A stretch of 64,000 nucleotides of DNA from Pedobacter nyackensis (GTDB lineage Bacteria; Bacteroidota; Bacteroidia; Sphingobacteriales; Sphingobacteriaceae), in the NCBI RefSeq assembly GCF_900176505.1, contig NZ_FWYB01000014.1:91925-155924 (forward strand), read 5' to 3'. This document shows, piece after piece, positions 26,519 through 34,592 of the stretch. The first letter of the stretch is position 1; each line of letters opens with the position of its first letter. The notes beneath the pieces were generated by a model that saw nothing but the letters and a program-made list of their open reading frames with translations, was not told the origin of the DNA and did not search any database. The translations under genes were made by a program, and so were the position numbers.

Positions 26519-27733
26519 TTATTCGTTCAGTATAGTTATATTTCTTCCTTCAATTTTAAACTTCACACCGCCAAACTGCAACAGATTAATAAAGCCTGAG
26601 AAATTTACATTACGCGATATTCTTCCTGATATTTTAAGATCAGGTAAGTTCTTTTCATAAATCACATTTAAATCATACCAGCGTGCTGCACTCAACATCA
26701 GCTCTTGGATACTCGCATTTTTAAATTCAAAAACCCCATTTTTCCAGGCAATTGCTTCAGCTACATCCGCGTCGTAATTAATACTAATATGTTCATTATT
26801 TGAGCTGGGAGTAACCAGCGATTGCTGCCCAGGTTTTAATATAGCCTGTTGATTTTTGAAAACGACTTTAACGCTTCCTTCCAGCAAAGTAGTTTTCACA
26901 ATAGATTCTTCAGCATAACTTTTCACATTAAAATGTGTTCCAAGAACCTCTACTTCCTGCGTGTTTGTTTTTACAATAAAGGGATGCTTTTTATCTTTAG
27001 CCACCTCAAAATAAGCTTCGCCATCTAAAGTAACCTCTCTCTTTTTAGCGTGAGTAAAAGTTGTTGGAAAGGTAATTGACGAGGCCGCATTTAAATACGC
27101 AAAAGTTCCATCCGGTAAAATCACCTGATACTGTTCCCCGTTTCTCGTGGTAAGTGTATTGTACTTGATTTCTCCATTACCCTCACCACTCATTTTATAA
27201 ACTAACTGTCCATCGGCAGTTTTAGTAATCGACACTCCTGTTTCTTCGGCCAGCTGACCATTCATTGCGTCCGATAATACAATCTTTTTACCATTTGCCA
27301 ATGTTAAAGTAGCTGTAGTTTTCCCGGCCGGAATATCATTGATATGGGTAGCCGTTAATGACTTATTGTTAATTTTATGTTCATAAAACCAGAGACCACC
27401 TGCAAGTACAAAAATAACAGCTGCCGCAACTGCAATTCTGGACCAAAGATTTAGCATAACGCTTCCTTTACCTGTTGTAGCTATTACCGGAAAAGAATCA
27501 CCAAGCTTTTCCAAAGTTTTATTCCAAACCTTTTGTTCAATACTTTTTGAAAGTTCCTGAAATCTTTGAAGCTTATTTTGAACAATATGTTCATCCATAA
27601 GCTGATTAAAATAGATCTTATTATCCTCAGAGGAATTTTTCCACAGATTTAATTCGTCCAGTTCTTCAGCAGTCAGCTGATCCCGAAAGTACCCTACAAG
27701 AAGCTTTGAGATATGAAATTCGGTTTCAAACAT
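26519..27733 (-). CDS. FecR-family anti-sigma factor (PUL1)
   Basis: The product is 404 residues. A cytoplasmic N-terminal sigma-binding part (1-90) is followed by one membrane helix (about 95-116, RIAVAAAVIFVLAGGLWFY). The periplasmic FecR domain (about 130-320) contains TLTTRNGEQYQVILPDGTFAYLNAASSI and GEAYFEVAKDKKHPFIV, and a C-terminal DUF4974 domain (about 330-404) ends with FKIEGRNITIL. The C-terminal domain is expected to contact the STN domain of the neighbouring SusC. Start and length are typical. It lies between the sigma gene (78 bp upstream) and SusC (217 bp downstream). Confidence 0.92.
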   Translation of the reverse strand: MFETEFHISKLLVGYFRDQLTAEELDELNLWKNSSEDNKIYFNQLMDEHIVQNKLQRFQELSKSIEQKVWNKTLEKLGDSFPVIATTGKGSVMLNLWSRIAVAAAVIFVLAGGLWFYEHKINNKSLTATHINDIPAGKTTATLTLANGKKIVLSDAMNGQLAEETGVSITKTADGQLVYKMSGEGNGEIKYNTLTTRNGEQYQVILPDGTFAYLNAASSITFPTTFTHAKKREVTLDGEAYFEVAKDKKHPFIVKTNTQEVEVLGTHFNVKSYAEESIVKTTLLEGSVKVVFKNQQAILKPGQQSLVTPSSNNEHISINYDADVAEAIAWKNGVFEFKNASIQELMLSAARWYDLNVIYEKNLPDLKISGRISRNVNFSGFINLLQFGGVKFKIEGRNITILNE

Positions 27734-27810
27734 ATGGAGCAGAATTGATAATTTAACATTGGTTTAGTATAGAAGCTCCAAAAACGTAAAAACGCCCAAA
27801 AGAATTTCAA

Positions 27811-28419
27811 TTATTTTCCAAATCCATCAATAAATAGTAAAAAAGCCAGATAAAAAGGTCCAGAAAGATTCTTTTTCAAGAAAGCAGTCTTAAGCTGATC
27901 AACCGCTCTGGCCTTATGATTTCGTACTGTCTTTACAGATAAATTGAGTTGAAATGCAATTTCATCAGTTTTTTTGCCTTCAAAATAAATAAGGTTGAAT
28001 ACTTCCCTGCATCTTTCAGGTAAAAAATTAAGTTCCTGATCTAATACATTCAGAAATTCAGCTTCAATAATTTCGTGCAAAATAGTATTTCCGCTTTGTT
28101 CGAGTTGATTGAAGTAAAGCTGTTGGGCAGCTGTTTTGCGCTTCAAATCTCTGAGATAGGTAAGACATACGTTACGGCAACGTATATATAAATAGGCCTT
28201 AATATTCTCTGCTGTTTTAAAATCTGCACGTTTTTCCCAAATTTTCACGAAACACTCAGAGACAATGTCTTCTGTTTCCGATTCGTCCTGCGTTAGCCGA
28301 ATGGCGAAATAACATAAAGTTTTATAATGTAATTTATAGAAATATTCAAGAGCCTGACTCTCGCCATCCCTGAATGCACTCATCCAATAAGCTTCATCGT
28401 TTTTGTCTATTGACTCCAT
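27811..28419 (-). CDS. ECF RNA polymerase sigma factor (PUL1)
   Basis: The product is 202 residues. Region 2 (about 25-90) includes EYFYKLHYKTLCYFAIRLT and the promoter-melting/-10 helix ETEDIVSECFVKIWEKR. Region 4 (about 130-180) includes LPERCREVFNLIYFEGKKTDEIAFQLNLSVKTVRNHKARA. It is an ECF sigma factor of the FecI-like group used by Bacteroidota to switch on SusC/D loci. The cognate anti-sigma (FecR) gene follows on the same strand. It is divergent from the TonB receptor gene at 28712. No clear TAnnTTTG promoter was found directly upstream. Confidence 0.92.
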   Translation of the reverse strand: MESIDKNDEAYWMSAFRDGESQALEYFYKLHYKTLCYFAIRLTQDESETEDIVSECFVKIWEKRADFKTAENIKAYLYIRCRNVCLTYLRDLKRKTAAQQLYFNQLEQSGNTILHEIIEAEFLNVLDQELNFLPERCREVFNLIYFEGKKTDEIAFQLNLSVKTVRNHKARAVDQLKTAFLKKNLSGPFYLAFLLFIDGFGK

Positions 28420-28462
28420 TCATATTTTATATTGGAGAACAATATCTGTAATTATTTTCTAA

Positions 28463-28475
28463 ACACATTATGTGT
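28463..28475. promoter_or_regulatory. Perfect dyad between divergent sigma and TonB receptor genes
   Basis: The 13-bp sequence ACACATTATGTGT has perfect 6-bp arms around one base, 44 bp upstream of the sigma-factor start. It could be a regulator site or chance in AT-rich DNA. No second copy was seen nearby. Confidence 0.3.
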
Positions 28476-28596
28476 AATGAAATTACCCTTCTCCAGCACC
28501 GACAGGCTCAAGTTCTCTGTGAGGGGTTTTCATCAGAGATGAACTTCAGCAATGAAATTCGGAAATTACTTTTAAATTAATTACCTCCAGTCTTTA

Positions 28597-28627
28597 TTTG
28601 GACTTGTTCTAAATAAGTATATATTTG
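28597..28627 (+). promoter_or_regulatory. Promoter of the TonB/DUF4374/PepSY/DUF4198 operon
   Basis: TTTG (28597-28600) is followed by 19 nt and TATATTTG (28620-28627), an exact match to the Bacteroidota TTTG / TAnnTTTG consensus and spacing. Transcription should start near 28633, giving a leader of about 78 nt before the ATG at 28712. Confidence 0.75.
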
Positions 28628-28642
28628 CATCATAAAAAAAAT

Positions 28643-28685
28643 GCCACACGGTTTCGGACCCGTGTGGCTAACCGGCTAATGCCGG
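28643..28685 (+). promoter_or_regulatory. Two-hairpin mRNA leader of the uptake operon
   Basis: Hairpin 1 is gccacacgg (28643-28651) paired with ccgtgtggc (28660-28668) around an 8-nt loop, 9 bp and mostly GC. Hairpin 2 is ccggc (28672-28676) paired with gccgg (28681-28685) around taat. ggctaa occurs at the exit of hairpin 1 and again inside hairpin 2, so alternative pairing is possible. There is no U-run after either. This is far more GC-rich than its surroundings. It could be a cis-regulatory RNA; it resembles no riboswitch I recognise. Confidence 0.5.
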
Positions 28686-28711
28686 CTTACCTTTAATCGT
28701 AGTTAAAAGTC

Positions 28712-31099
28712 ATGCAAATTAAGAAAATTTTGCTATTGGGTATGTTATGTACCTATGTAATTTTTACAAAAGCTCAAAGTCAGCTCCCTGGCATTAGCGG
28801 AAATCTAAAAAACAGCGCAGGAGTACCAGTTGCTGCTGCAACAATTAAACTCCAAAATTCTAAATATGGAGCCGTTTCTGATCACAATGGAAATTATGAA
28901 ATCAGGAATGTAAAACCAGCCAATTATATAGTATTGGTAAATGCCATTGGCTTTAAGACGCAAAAAAAAGAGATTAAACTCCTTAACGGTGATAATGGGG
29001 TTGTCAATTTTCAGCTGGCAGAAAGCATTGAGCAAATGGAAACGGTAAACGTTATAGGCCGTACCAAAGCACAGGAGGTGAACAGGCAGGCTTTTAATGT
29101 GACTGCAATTGATGCAACTAAGCTGTACAATACTACCCTGGATATTTCAGGAGCGCTGGATCGTGTTGCGGGTGTCAGGGTAAGGGAATCCGGCGGTGTA
29201 GGTTCCAATTTTAACGTATCCTTAAATGGTTTCTCCGGTCGCCATATCCGTTATTTTATTGACGGGATCCCAATGGATAATTTCGGTTCTTCCTTTCAGA
29301 TCAACAACATTCCGATCAATATTGCGGAGCGTGTGGAGGTTTATAAAGGTGTGGTACCGATGTGGCTAGGTTCTGATGCGCTTGGTGGGGCCGTGAACAT
29401 CGTAACAAGCAACAGTAAACGAAATTATGTGGATGCTTCTTACTCCTATGGTTCGTTCAATACGCACCGCAGTGTGCTGAATGCCGCAGCTACTTCAAAA
29501 AGCGGATTGACGTTACAGTTGAGTGCTTTCCAAAATTATGCCGACAACGACTATAAGATCAACATTGGAACCTTACTGCAAAACAATATGCAGGCAGACA
29601 AAAAGTCGGCTACTGTAAGGAGGTTTCATGATGTTTATCACAATGAGACTTTGATCGGTAATGTGGGTGTTGTTGGAAAATCCTGGGCCGATAATTTATT
29701 AGTTGGAATGACGCTGGGTCAGAATTATAAGGAAATGCAGACTGCAGCCAGACCTATAGCTGTTTATGGACAATTGCACAGACGCGGAAACATTGTCATG
29801 CCATCACTAAAATACAAAAAGACAGATTTAATTCCAGGATTGGATGTGACTATAAATGCCAACTATAATCTGGGATATGAGACAACAATCGATACGGCTA
29901 AAGCAGACTATGACTGGGACGGGATTCGCGATTCTAAGATTAGTATGGGTGAGAATGATGGCGGACAACATATAAAGTACAGAAATAACAATGGACTTGC
30001 CACAGCAATGGTTAGCTATAAGCTCACAGATCACCAGGCGATAGCCATCAATAACGTATTCTCCACCTTCGACAGAAAATCGGATAACTTGTTATTCCCT
30101 GATCTAAATCAACTGAATGCACCAAAAAAAATGGACAAGAATGTGCTCGGTGTTGGGTATTCCTACGATGTGGACAGCAAATGGAGCCTGAATATTTTTA
30201 GTAAGTACATTCTCCTAAAGAGCGTTGTGAACAGCGCTAATAAAAAAAATACAGACCATAAATTTGGATATGGTACTGCCTTGGCTTATTACATCAAACC
30301 GGACTTACAAGTCCGCGGTTCCTATGAACTAACCAACCGGATGCCGGAAGCAAACGAGATTTTTGGTAACCTGGAAAATGAGGCCGCTAATCCGTTACTG
30401 AAGCCGGAAAAGAGTAATAACTTCAATTTGGGTGTGATATACGGGTTCAAAGTAAACGAAGTTAATCGCTTTTCCGTAACTGCGAACGCCATTTACAGGC
30501 ATTCTAAAGACTTTATCTTTAGCAGGATTGTGGGTGGTACCGGACCTCTGAGAGACTTTACAACTTCTGATAACCGCGATGGTGTCCGTACCACAGGTTT
30601 TGACAGTGAGATCAGGTATTCTTATAAAAACTGGTTAAGTGCAGGCGCTACTGTAACCTACCAGATGCTTAGAAATTTGCAAAAGCGGGACTGGAATCCC
30701 AATACAAGAGATTATTATCCGGCAGAAAGTCTTACCTATCTGGATCAGATGCCAAATATTCCTTACCTGTTTGGCAATGCTGATGTATCCGGATCTTTCC
30801 GCAATGTATTTGGAAAGGGAAATAACCTGACTATCGGTTATAATCTGCTCTTCGTAAACCGATTCTGGCTGGATTGGCCAAGTTTCGGTAATCCTGTAGA
30901 AGAGGATAAATATTCCATTCCAACACAGCTTTCTCATGATGTGAATTTTGTCTATAGCATGAAAAACGGTCGCTATAACATTTCCCTGGAAGCAAGAAAT
31001 ATTACAGACAAACCAGTATTTGACAATTTCGCCCTGCAGAAGCCAGGTCGCGGATTCTATTTAAACTTCAGGTATTTCATCAACAAGTCACAACTATAA
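28712..31099 (+). CDS. TonB-dependent outer-membrane receptor (metal/siderophore type)
   Basis: The product is 795 residues with a signal peptide ending FTKAQS. A carboxypeptidase-regulatory-like domain (about 25-105; GISGNLKNSAGVPVAAATIKL) precedes the plug (about 120-235; VRVRESGGVGSNFNVSLNGFSGRHIRYFIDGIPMDNFG, VYKGVVPMWLGSDALGGAVNIV). A 22-strand barrel ends FYLNFRYFINKSQL. It is shorter than SusC proteins, lacks the STN domain and has no SusD partner. Together with the downstream PepSY and DUF4198 genes, this points to uptake of a metal complex or siderophore rather than a glycan. The metal is not determined by the sequence. It is the first gene of a four-gene operon. Confidence 0.85.
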   Translation: MQIKKILLLGMLCTYVIFTKAQSQLPGISGNLKNSAGVPVAAATIKLQNSKYGAVSDHNGNYEIRNVKPANYIVLVNAIGFKTQKKEIKLLNGDNGVVNFQLAESIEQMETVNVIGRTKAQEVNRQAFNVTAIDATKLYNTTLDISGALDRVAGVRVRESGGVGSNFNVSLNGFSGRHIRYFIDGIPMDNFGSSFQINNIPINIAERVEVYKGVVPMWLGSDALGGAVNIVTSNSKRNYVDASYSYGSFNTHRSVLNAAATSKSGLTLQLSAFQNYADNDYKINIGTLLQNNMQADKKSATVRRFHDVYHNETLIGNVGVVGKSWADNLLVGMTLGQNYKEMQTAARPIAVYGQLHRRGNIVMPSLKYKKTDLIPGLDVTINANYNLGYETTIDTAKADYDWDGIRDSKISMGENDGGQHIKYRNNNGLATAMVSYKLTDHQAIAINNVFSTFDRKSDNLLFPDLNQLNAPKKMDKNVLGVGYSYDVDSKWSLNIFSKYILLKSVVNSANKKNTDHKFGYGTALAYYIKPDLQVRGSYELTNRMPEANEIFGNLENEAANPLLKPEKSNNFNLGVIYGFKVNEVNRFSVTANAIYRHSKDFIFSRIVGGTGPLRDFTTSDNRDGVRTTGFDSEIRYSYKNWLSAGATVTYQMLRNLQKRDWNPNTRDYYPAESLTYLDQMPNIPYLFGNADVSGSFRNVFGKGNNLTIGYNLLFVNRFWLDWPSFGNPVEEDKYSIPTQLSHDVNFVYSMKNGRYNISLEARNITDKPVFDNFALQKPGRGFYLNFRYFINKSQL

Positions 31100-31117
31100 T
31101 AATTTAAAAAAATCAAT

Positions 31118-32377
31118 ATGAAAACAACAATTACCAAAACCCTTCTTGCCCTGGCATTTGTAGGTGTTTTAAGTTCTTGCGACAAGAAAGCGGACAGGGA
31201 AATAATTCCGGAAAATCCTGGAAATTATATCATTGCAGTTACACCGACCGCGATTGCGGGTAAGGCTGATTACCTGCTTACAGCAAGCAGCCTGGAAAGC
31301 GGCGCGGCGTCGATCATCGGTAACGGTGTGGAGCAGGATGGTACCTATAGGTATTATGTAACTGCAAATAACAAGTTTTTTAGCATGCTTTATGGTCAGG
31401 GCAGTCCCGGTGCTGTAACTGTTTATGGTGTAAAAGAAGGTAAATTAAATAAACTGAATGATTTTACTTCAGCAACGGTACATGCTTTTGCACCAATAAA
31501 TGATGATATCCTGATGGTTAGGGTACCAAGGGCAATCGCTGCGACAGGTACACCTACTGTGTATAACTGGTATCGCGTCAATACAGCAACCAATGCGCAA
31601 GTGGCCGAAGGCACTTCAGATGCGATAGCGCCAAGCGGTAATGGTGAGATTGCTCACCTGAGCTGGATCAAACAAGTAGGAAATAAGGTATTTGCACCTT
31701 TCTTCAGTATTTATGGAAGAAATTTCTGGACTAAATTTCCAGATCAGGCAGGAATCGCGGTATATTCTTATCCGGGAATGCAGTACGAAAAGACAATCAG
31801 GGATACCAGAACAAGCTTCATCGGCAGGTATTTTACAGATGGTTTGGGTGTAGTTGAAAATGGCGATGTTTATGCATTTTCATCATCGGTAGCTACTGAT
31901 GACAACACTGAAACGACAGATAATTTAACTGATTCTAAACTGACTTCTACAAAACCTTCTGCCATTACCCGCATCAATGCAAATGCTACTGAATTTGACC
32001 AAAGCTACTTCTTTAATTTTGAGGAAGTTTCTAAAGGATATGTAATCACCAACTGGTTATATATTGGCAAAAACAAGTTTGTCGCCAATATTGAGCCAAA
32101 AGCAACGAAAGGTGCTTATGTAGTAGGTAAGCGCTTAGCAATTGTTGATGTGGTAGCTAAAACTGTAACTGCGGTAACAGGATTCCCTGAAGTATCCACC
32201 ATTTCAAGTGTAACTACTAACAACTATAGCCCAAAAGATGGAAAAACCGGTTATATCGGTGTGAATCTGATAAGTGGAGCTACCTATGTATACAAGATCG
32301 ATGCGTCTAATGCAACAGCTACGCAAGGCTTAAAAGTTGAAGGTGGTGTGATCACTGCGATCCAACACCTACAATAA
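31118..32377 (+). CDS. DUF4374 lipoprotein
   Basis: The product is 419 residues with a lipobox (GVLSSC, Cys at about 22), so it is a lipoprotein of the periplasm or cell surface. The remainder is repetitive beta structure, likely a seven-bladed propeller (SMLYGQGSPGAVTVYGVKEGKL; GIAVYSYPGMQYEKTIRD; YLGIGKNKF-type blades). It matches DUF4374, a family repeatedly found next to TonB receptors and PepSY proteins in Bacteroidota. A ligand-capture role like that of SusD or of heme/siderophore-binding lipoproteins is inferred only from position. It lies 18 bp after the receptor gene and 51 bp before the PepSY gene. Confidence 0.8.
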   Translation: MKTTITKTLLALAFVGVLSSCDKKADREIIPENPGNYIIAVTPTAIAGKADYLLTASSLESGAASIIGNGVEQDGTYRYYVTANNKFFSMLYGQGSPGAVTVYGVKEGKLNKLNDFTSATVHAFAPINDDILMVRVPRAIAATGTPTVYNWYRVNTATNAQVAEGTSDAIAPSGNGEIAHLSWIKQVGNKVFAPFFSIYGRNFWTKFPDQAGIAVYSYPGMQYEKTIRDTRTSFIGRYFTDGLGVVENGDVYAFSSSVATDDNTETTDNLTDSKLTSTKPSAITRINANATEFDQSYFFNFEEVSKGYVITNWLYIGKNKFVANIEPKATKGAYVVGKRLAIVDVVAKTVTAVTGFPEVSTISSVTTNNYSPKDGKTGYIGVNLISGATYVYKIDASNATATQGLKVEGGVITAIQHLQ

Positions 32378-32428
32378 CATCATAAATATTCTAAATAACA
32401 CATTCGAAAAGACTAATACAATAAAACA

Positions 32429-33751
32429 ATGATGACTGGAAATAATAATACAAACCAAAAGAAGAAGAGCAAGGATTCTCTTTTTACCAGGATCAACAAA
32501 TGGCTTCATCTTTGGCTAGGTCTTATCTCTGGTGTCATTGTTTTAATTGTTTGTTTAACAGGATGCATCTGGGTTTTTAATGAAGAGATCAATGGATTGC
32601 TGGAACCGGAAACAAAAGTAGAAAGGCAGGACAAACCAGTGCTTACACCTGCTCAGCTGTATGCCATTGTTGCACGCGATTATCCGAAACAACAACCTGC
32701 GTATGCTACTTATCAGCAAGGTCGTGCCATCAACTTAAACCTGAAAGATAAAGTAGAAGAAAAAGGCAAAAAAGCACGTGGCGGCGGAAGAAGAGGTGGC
32801 GGAACTACACTTAAAATCAATCCTTACACCGGAGACGTAATCGCCAAAGAAGTACGCAAAAAAGGGGAAACAGACTTTTTTAGGTTCATTCTTAATGGCC
32901 ACCGCTTTTTATGGATGCCTTATGAAATTGGAAGACCAATAGTTAACTATGGTACACTCATTTTTGTGGTGCTGCTGATTACAGGATTAATCTGGTGGTA
33001 TCCAAAAAAATGGAACAAAAGTACCCGCGATAAGAGTTTTAAAATCAAATGGGGCGCATCTTTTAAGCGTGTAAACCTTGACCTGCACAACGTTCTGGGT
33101 TTCTATTCGCTGTTGTTTTTACTAGCTATTGCGCTTACCGGAATGGTATATGGCATTAAGTGGTACAGCGAGGGTTTGTATTGGGTTACCTCAGGTGGAG
33201 ATCAATTAGCTGAATTTAAACGTTTGGAGTCGGACTCTCTGCAGGCCAATAAACACTATACAGCAGAACAAGCAATGGACCTGGCCTGGAACAAGGTGAT
33301 TATCAAACATCCAAAATCTCAGGGGTTTTATTACAATTTCCCAGATACTTCACAACCAAAAGCCACTATTGGTATTACAGTATACCCGAACACCGGACAG
33401 TTTTACAACAGTCAGGGATATACCTTTGATCAGCATACCCTGGCCGAACTAAAAAGAGCAGATGTATATTCGGCAGATTATCAAACAGCAAACTTCTCTA
33501 CCAAGCTCAGAAAAATGAACTATGATATTCATGTGGGTAGTATACTTGGATTTCCCGGTAAAGTTATGGCATTTTTAGCCTCTTTAATTGGCGCCTCTCT
33601 TCCTATTACCGGATTCCTGGTCTGGTACGGCCGTAAGTTCAAAAAGAAAAAAAGTAAAACTGATAAACCTGATTCAACTCAGACAGAAAATAATGACAGG
33701 TTGAGAAAACCAGTTGCAAAACCTGCTGTAAAAGCAGTAATGGTGGATTAA
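32429..33751 (+). CDS. PepSY-associated membrane protein (siderophore/heme reductase-like)
   Basis: The product is 440 residues with four main transmembrane helices: about 25-50 (WLHLWLGLISGVIVLIVCLTG), 175-195 (YGTLIFVVLLITGLIWWYP), 222-245 (LHNVLGFYSLLFLLAIALTG) and 378-400. Periplasmic PepSY-type domains lie between them. Conserved histidines HLWLG, GHRFLW, DLHNVLG and DIHVGSILG could bind heme, as in PepSY_TM proteins thought to reduce ferric siderophores. A Gly/Arg-rich insert (KKARGGGRRGGG, about 112-123) interrupts the first periplasmic domain, and a Lys-rich tail follows the last helix. It is the third gene of the operon, 30 bp before DUF4198. Confidence 0.85.
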   Translation: MMTGNNNTNQKKKSKDSLFTRINKWLHLWLGLISGVIVLIVCLTGCIWVFNEEINGLLEPETKVERQDKPVLTPAQLYAIVARDYPKQQPAYATYQQGRAINLNLKDKVEEKGKKARGGGRRGGGTTLKINPYTGDVIAKEVRKKGETDFFRFILNGHRFLWMPYEIGRPIVNYGTLIFVVLLITGLIWWYPKKWNKSTRDKSFKIKWGASFKRVNLDLHNVLGFYSLLFLLAIALTGMVYGIKWYSEGLYWVTSGGDQLAEFKRLESDSLQANKHYTAEQAMDLAWNKVIIKHPKSQGFYYNFPDTSQPKATIGITVYPNTGQFYNSQGYTFDQHTLAELKRADVYSADYQTANFSTKLRKMNYDIHVGSILGFPGKVMAFLASLIGASLPITGFLVWYGRKFKKKKSKTDKPDSTQTENNDRLRKPVAKPAVKAVMVD

Positions 33752-33781
33752 TAGAAACCGATAAAAAACAAATTTATACTG

Positions 33782-34495
33782 ATGAAAAAAATATCTTTTG
33801 CGATTGTTACGGCCCTGCTTATGCTGGGAACCAGTAACGTTTTCGCGCACGCACTTTGGATTGAAACACCTGCTACGGGTAAGGTGGGTCAGAAGCAAAC
33901 AGTTAAAGTTTATTATGGCGAATATGCTGATCTGGGACGGGATAGCGTCTCAACATGGTATTCTGATGTAAAGGAATTTAGTCTATGGCTGGTAAGTCCT
34001 GACAACAAGAAAACACAGCTTAAAGTAACACCCGGTGTGAACTATTTTGAAGGAAGTTTTACACCTGATCAAAACGGTTCATTTACCGTTATGGTAAGTC
34101 ACGAGGCTAAAGAACTGGGAGGAACTACAAAGTACCATTTCCTGTCCAGTGCTGGCGTTAGTGTAGGTAAGGTTGCTCCTATAGTCACACAAAATACCAA
34201 CACGCTTGGATTGCATATAAATGATGCTACCTCACTAAAAGTAAAAAACACGGTCAAAATGAATGCTTTCATTAAGGATGCTGCTGCCAGTCAAAAAGCC
34301 GTAACAGTTTTTTCACCGACTGGATGGTCTAAAGAGTTTTATACTGACAAAACCGGTTCTTTTGAATTCATTCCATTATGGCCTGGAAGGTACGTGGTAG
34401 AAATCAGTCATATGGATAAAACTCCAGGTAAACATCATGATAAGGATTACTCAGCCACTTGGAAGGGGGCGACTTACAGCTTTGAGATCAATTAA
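33782..34495 (+). CDS. DUF4198 periplasmic protein (putative metal-binding)
   Basis: The product is 237 residues with a clear signal peptide (MKKISFAIVTALLMLGTSNVFA). Predicted cleavage after VFA leaves a mature N-terminus HALWIE, so His is the first residue. That pattern is shared by DUF4198/NikK-like nickel or cobalt uptake proteins and by CopC. Beta-rich Ig-like domains follow. A second possible metal site is GKHHDKDY near residue 216, plus HEAKELGG and SHMD. Metal identity (Ni, Co, Cu or Fe) cannot be read from sequence. It is the last gene of the operon and ends before a strong convergent terminator. Confidence 0.8.
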   Translation: MKKISFAIVTALLMLGTSNVFAHALWIETPATGKVGQKQTVKVYYGEYADLGRDSVSTWYSDVKEFSLWLVSPDNKKTQLKVTPGVNYFEGSFTPDQNGSFTVMVSHEAKELGGTTKYHFLSSAGVSVGKVAPIVTQNTNTLGLHINDATSLKVKNTVKMNAFIKDAAASQKAVTVFSPTGWSKEFYTDKTGSFEFIPLWPGRYVVEISHMDKTPGKHHDKDYSATWKGATYSFEIN

Positions 34496-34523
34496 GCCCT
34501 TGCACACTTATTATTACCTAAAT

Positions 34524-34557
34524 GCAAGAAGCCTTAGAGAAATCTAAGGCTTCTTGC
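34524..34557. terminator. Bidirectional hairpin terminator
   Basis: A perfect 15-bp stem (gcaagaagccttaga / tctaaggcttcttgc) with loop gaaa lies between the converging DUF4198 and MBG-protein genes. It shares its core with hairpins at 13214, 39995 and 59003. The tail cttgctgt is also shared with the 13214 copy. Confidence 0.8.
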
Positions 34558-34592
34558 TGTCCTCCCCTACGGACTGAACTCAAAAAAGGGGC

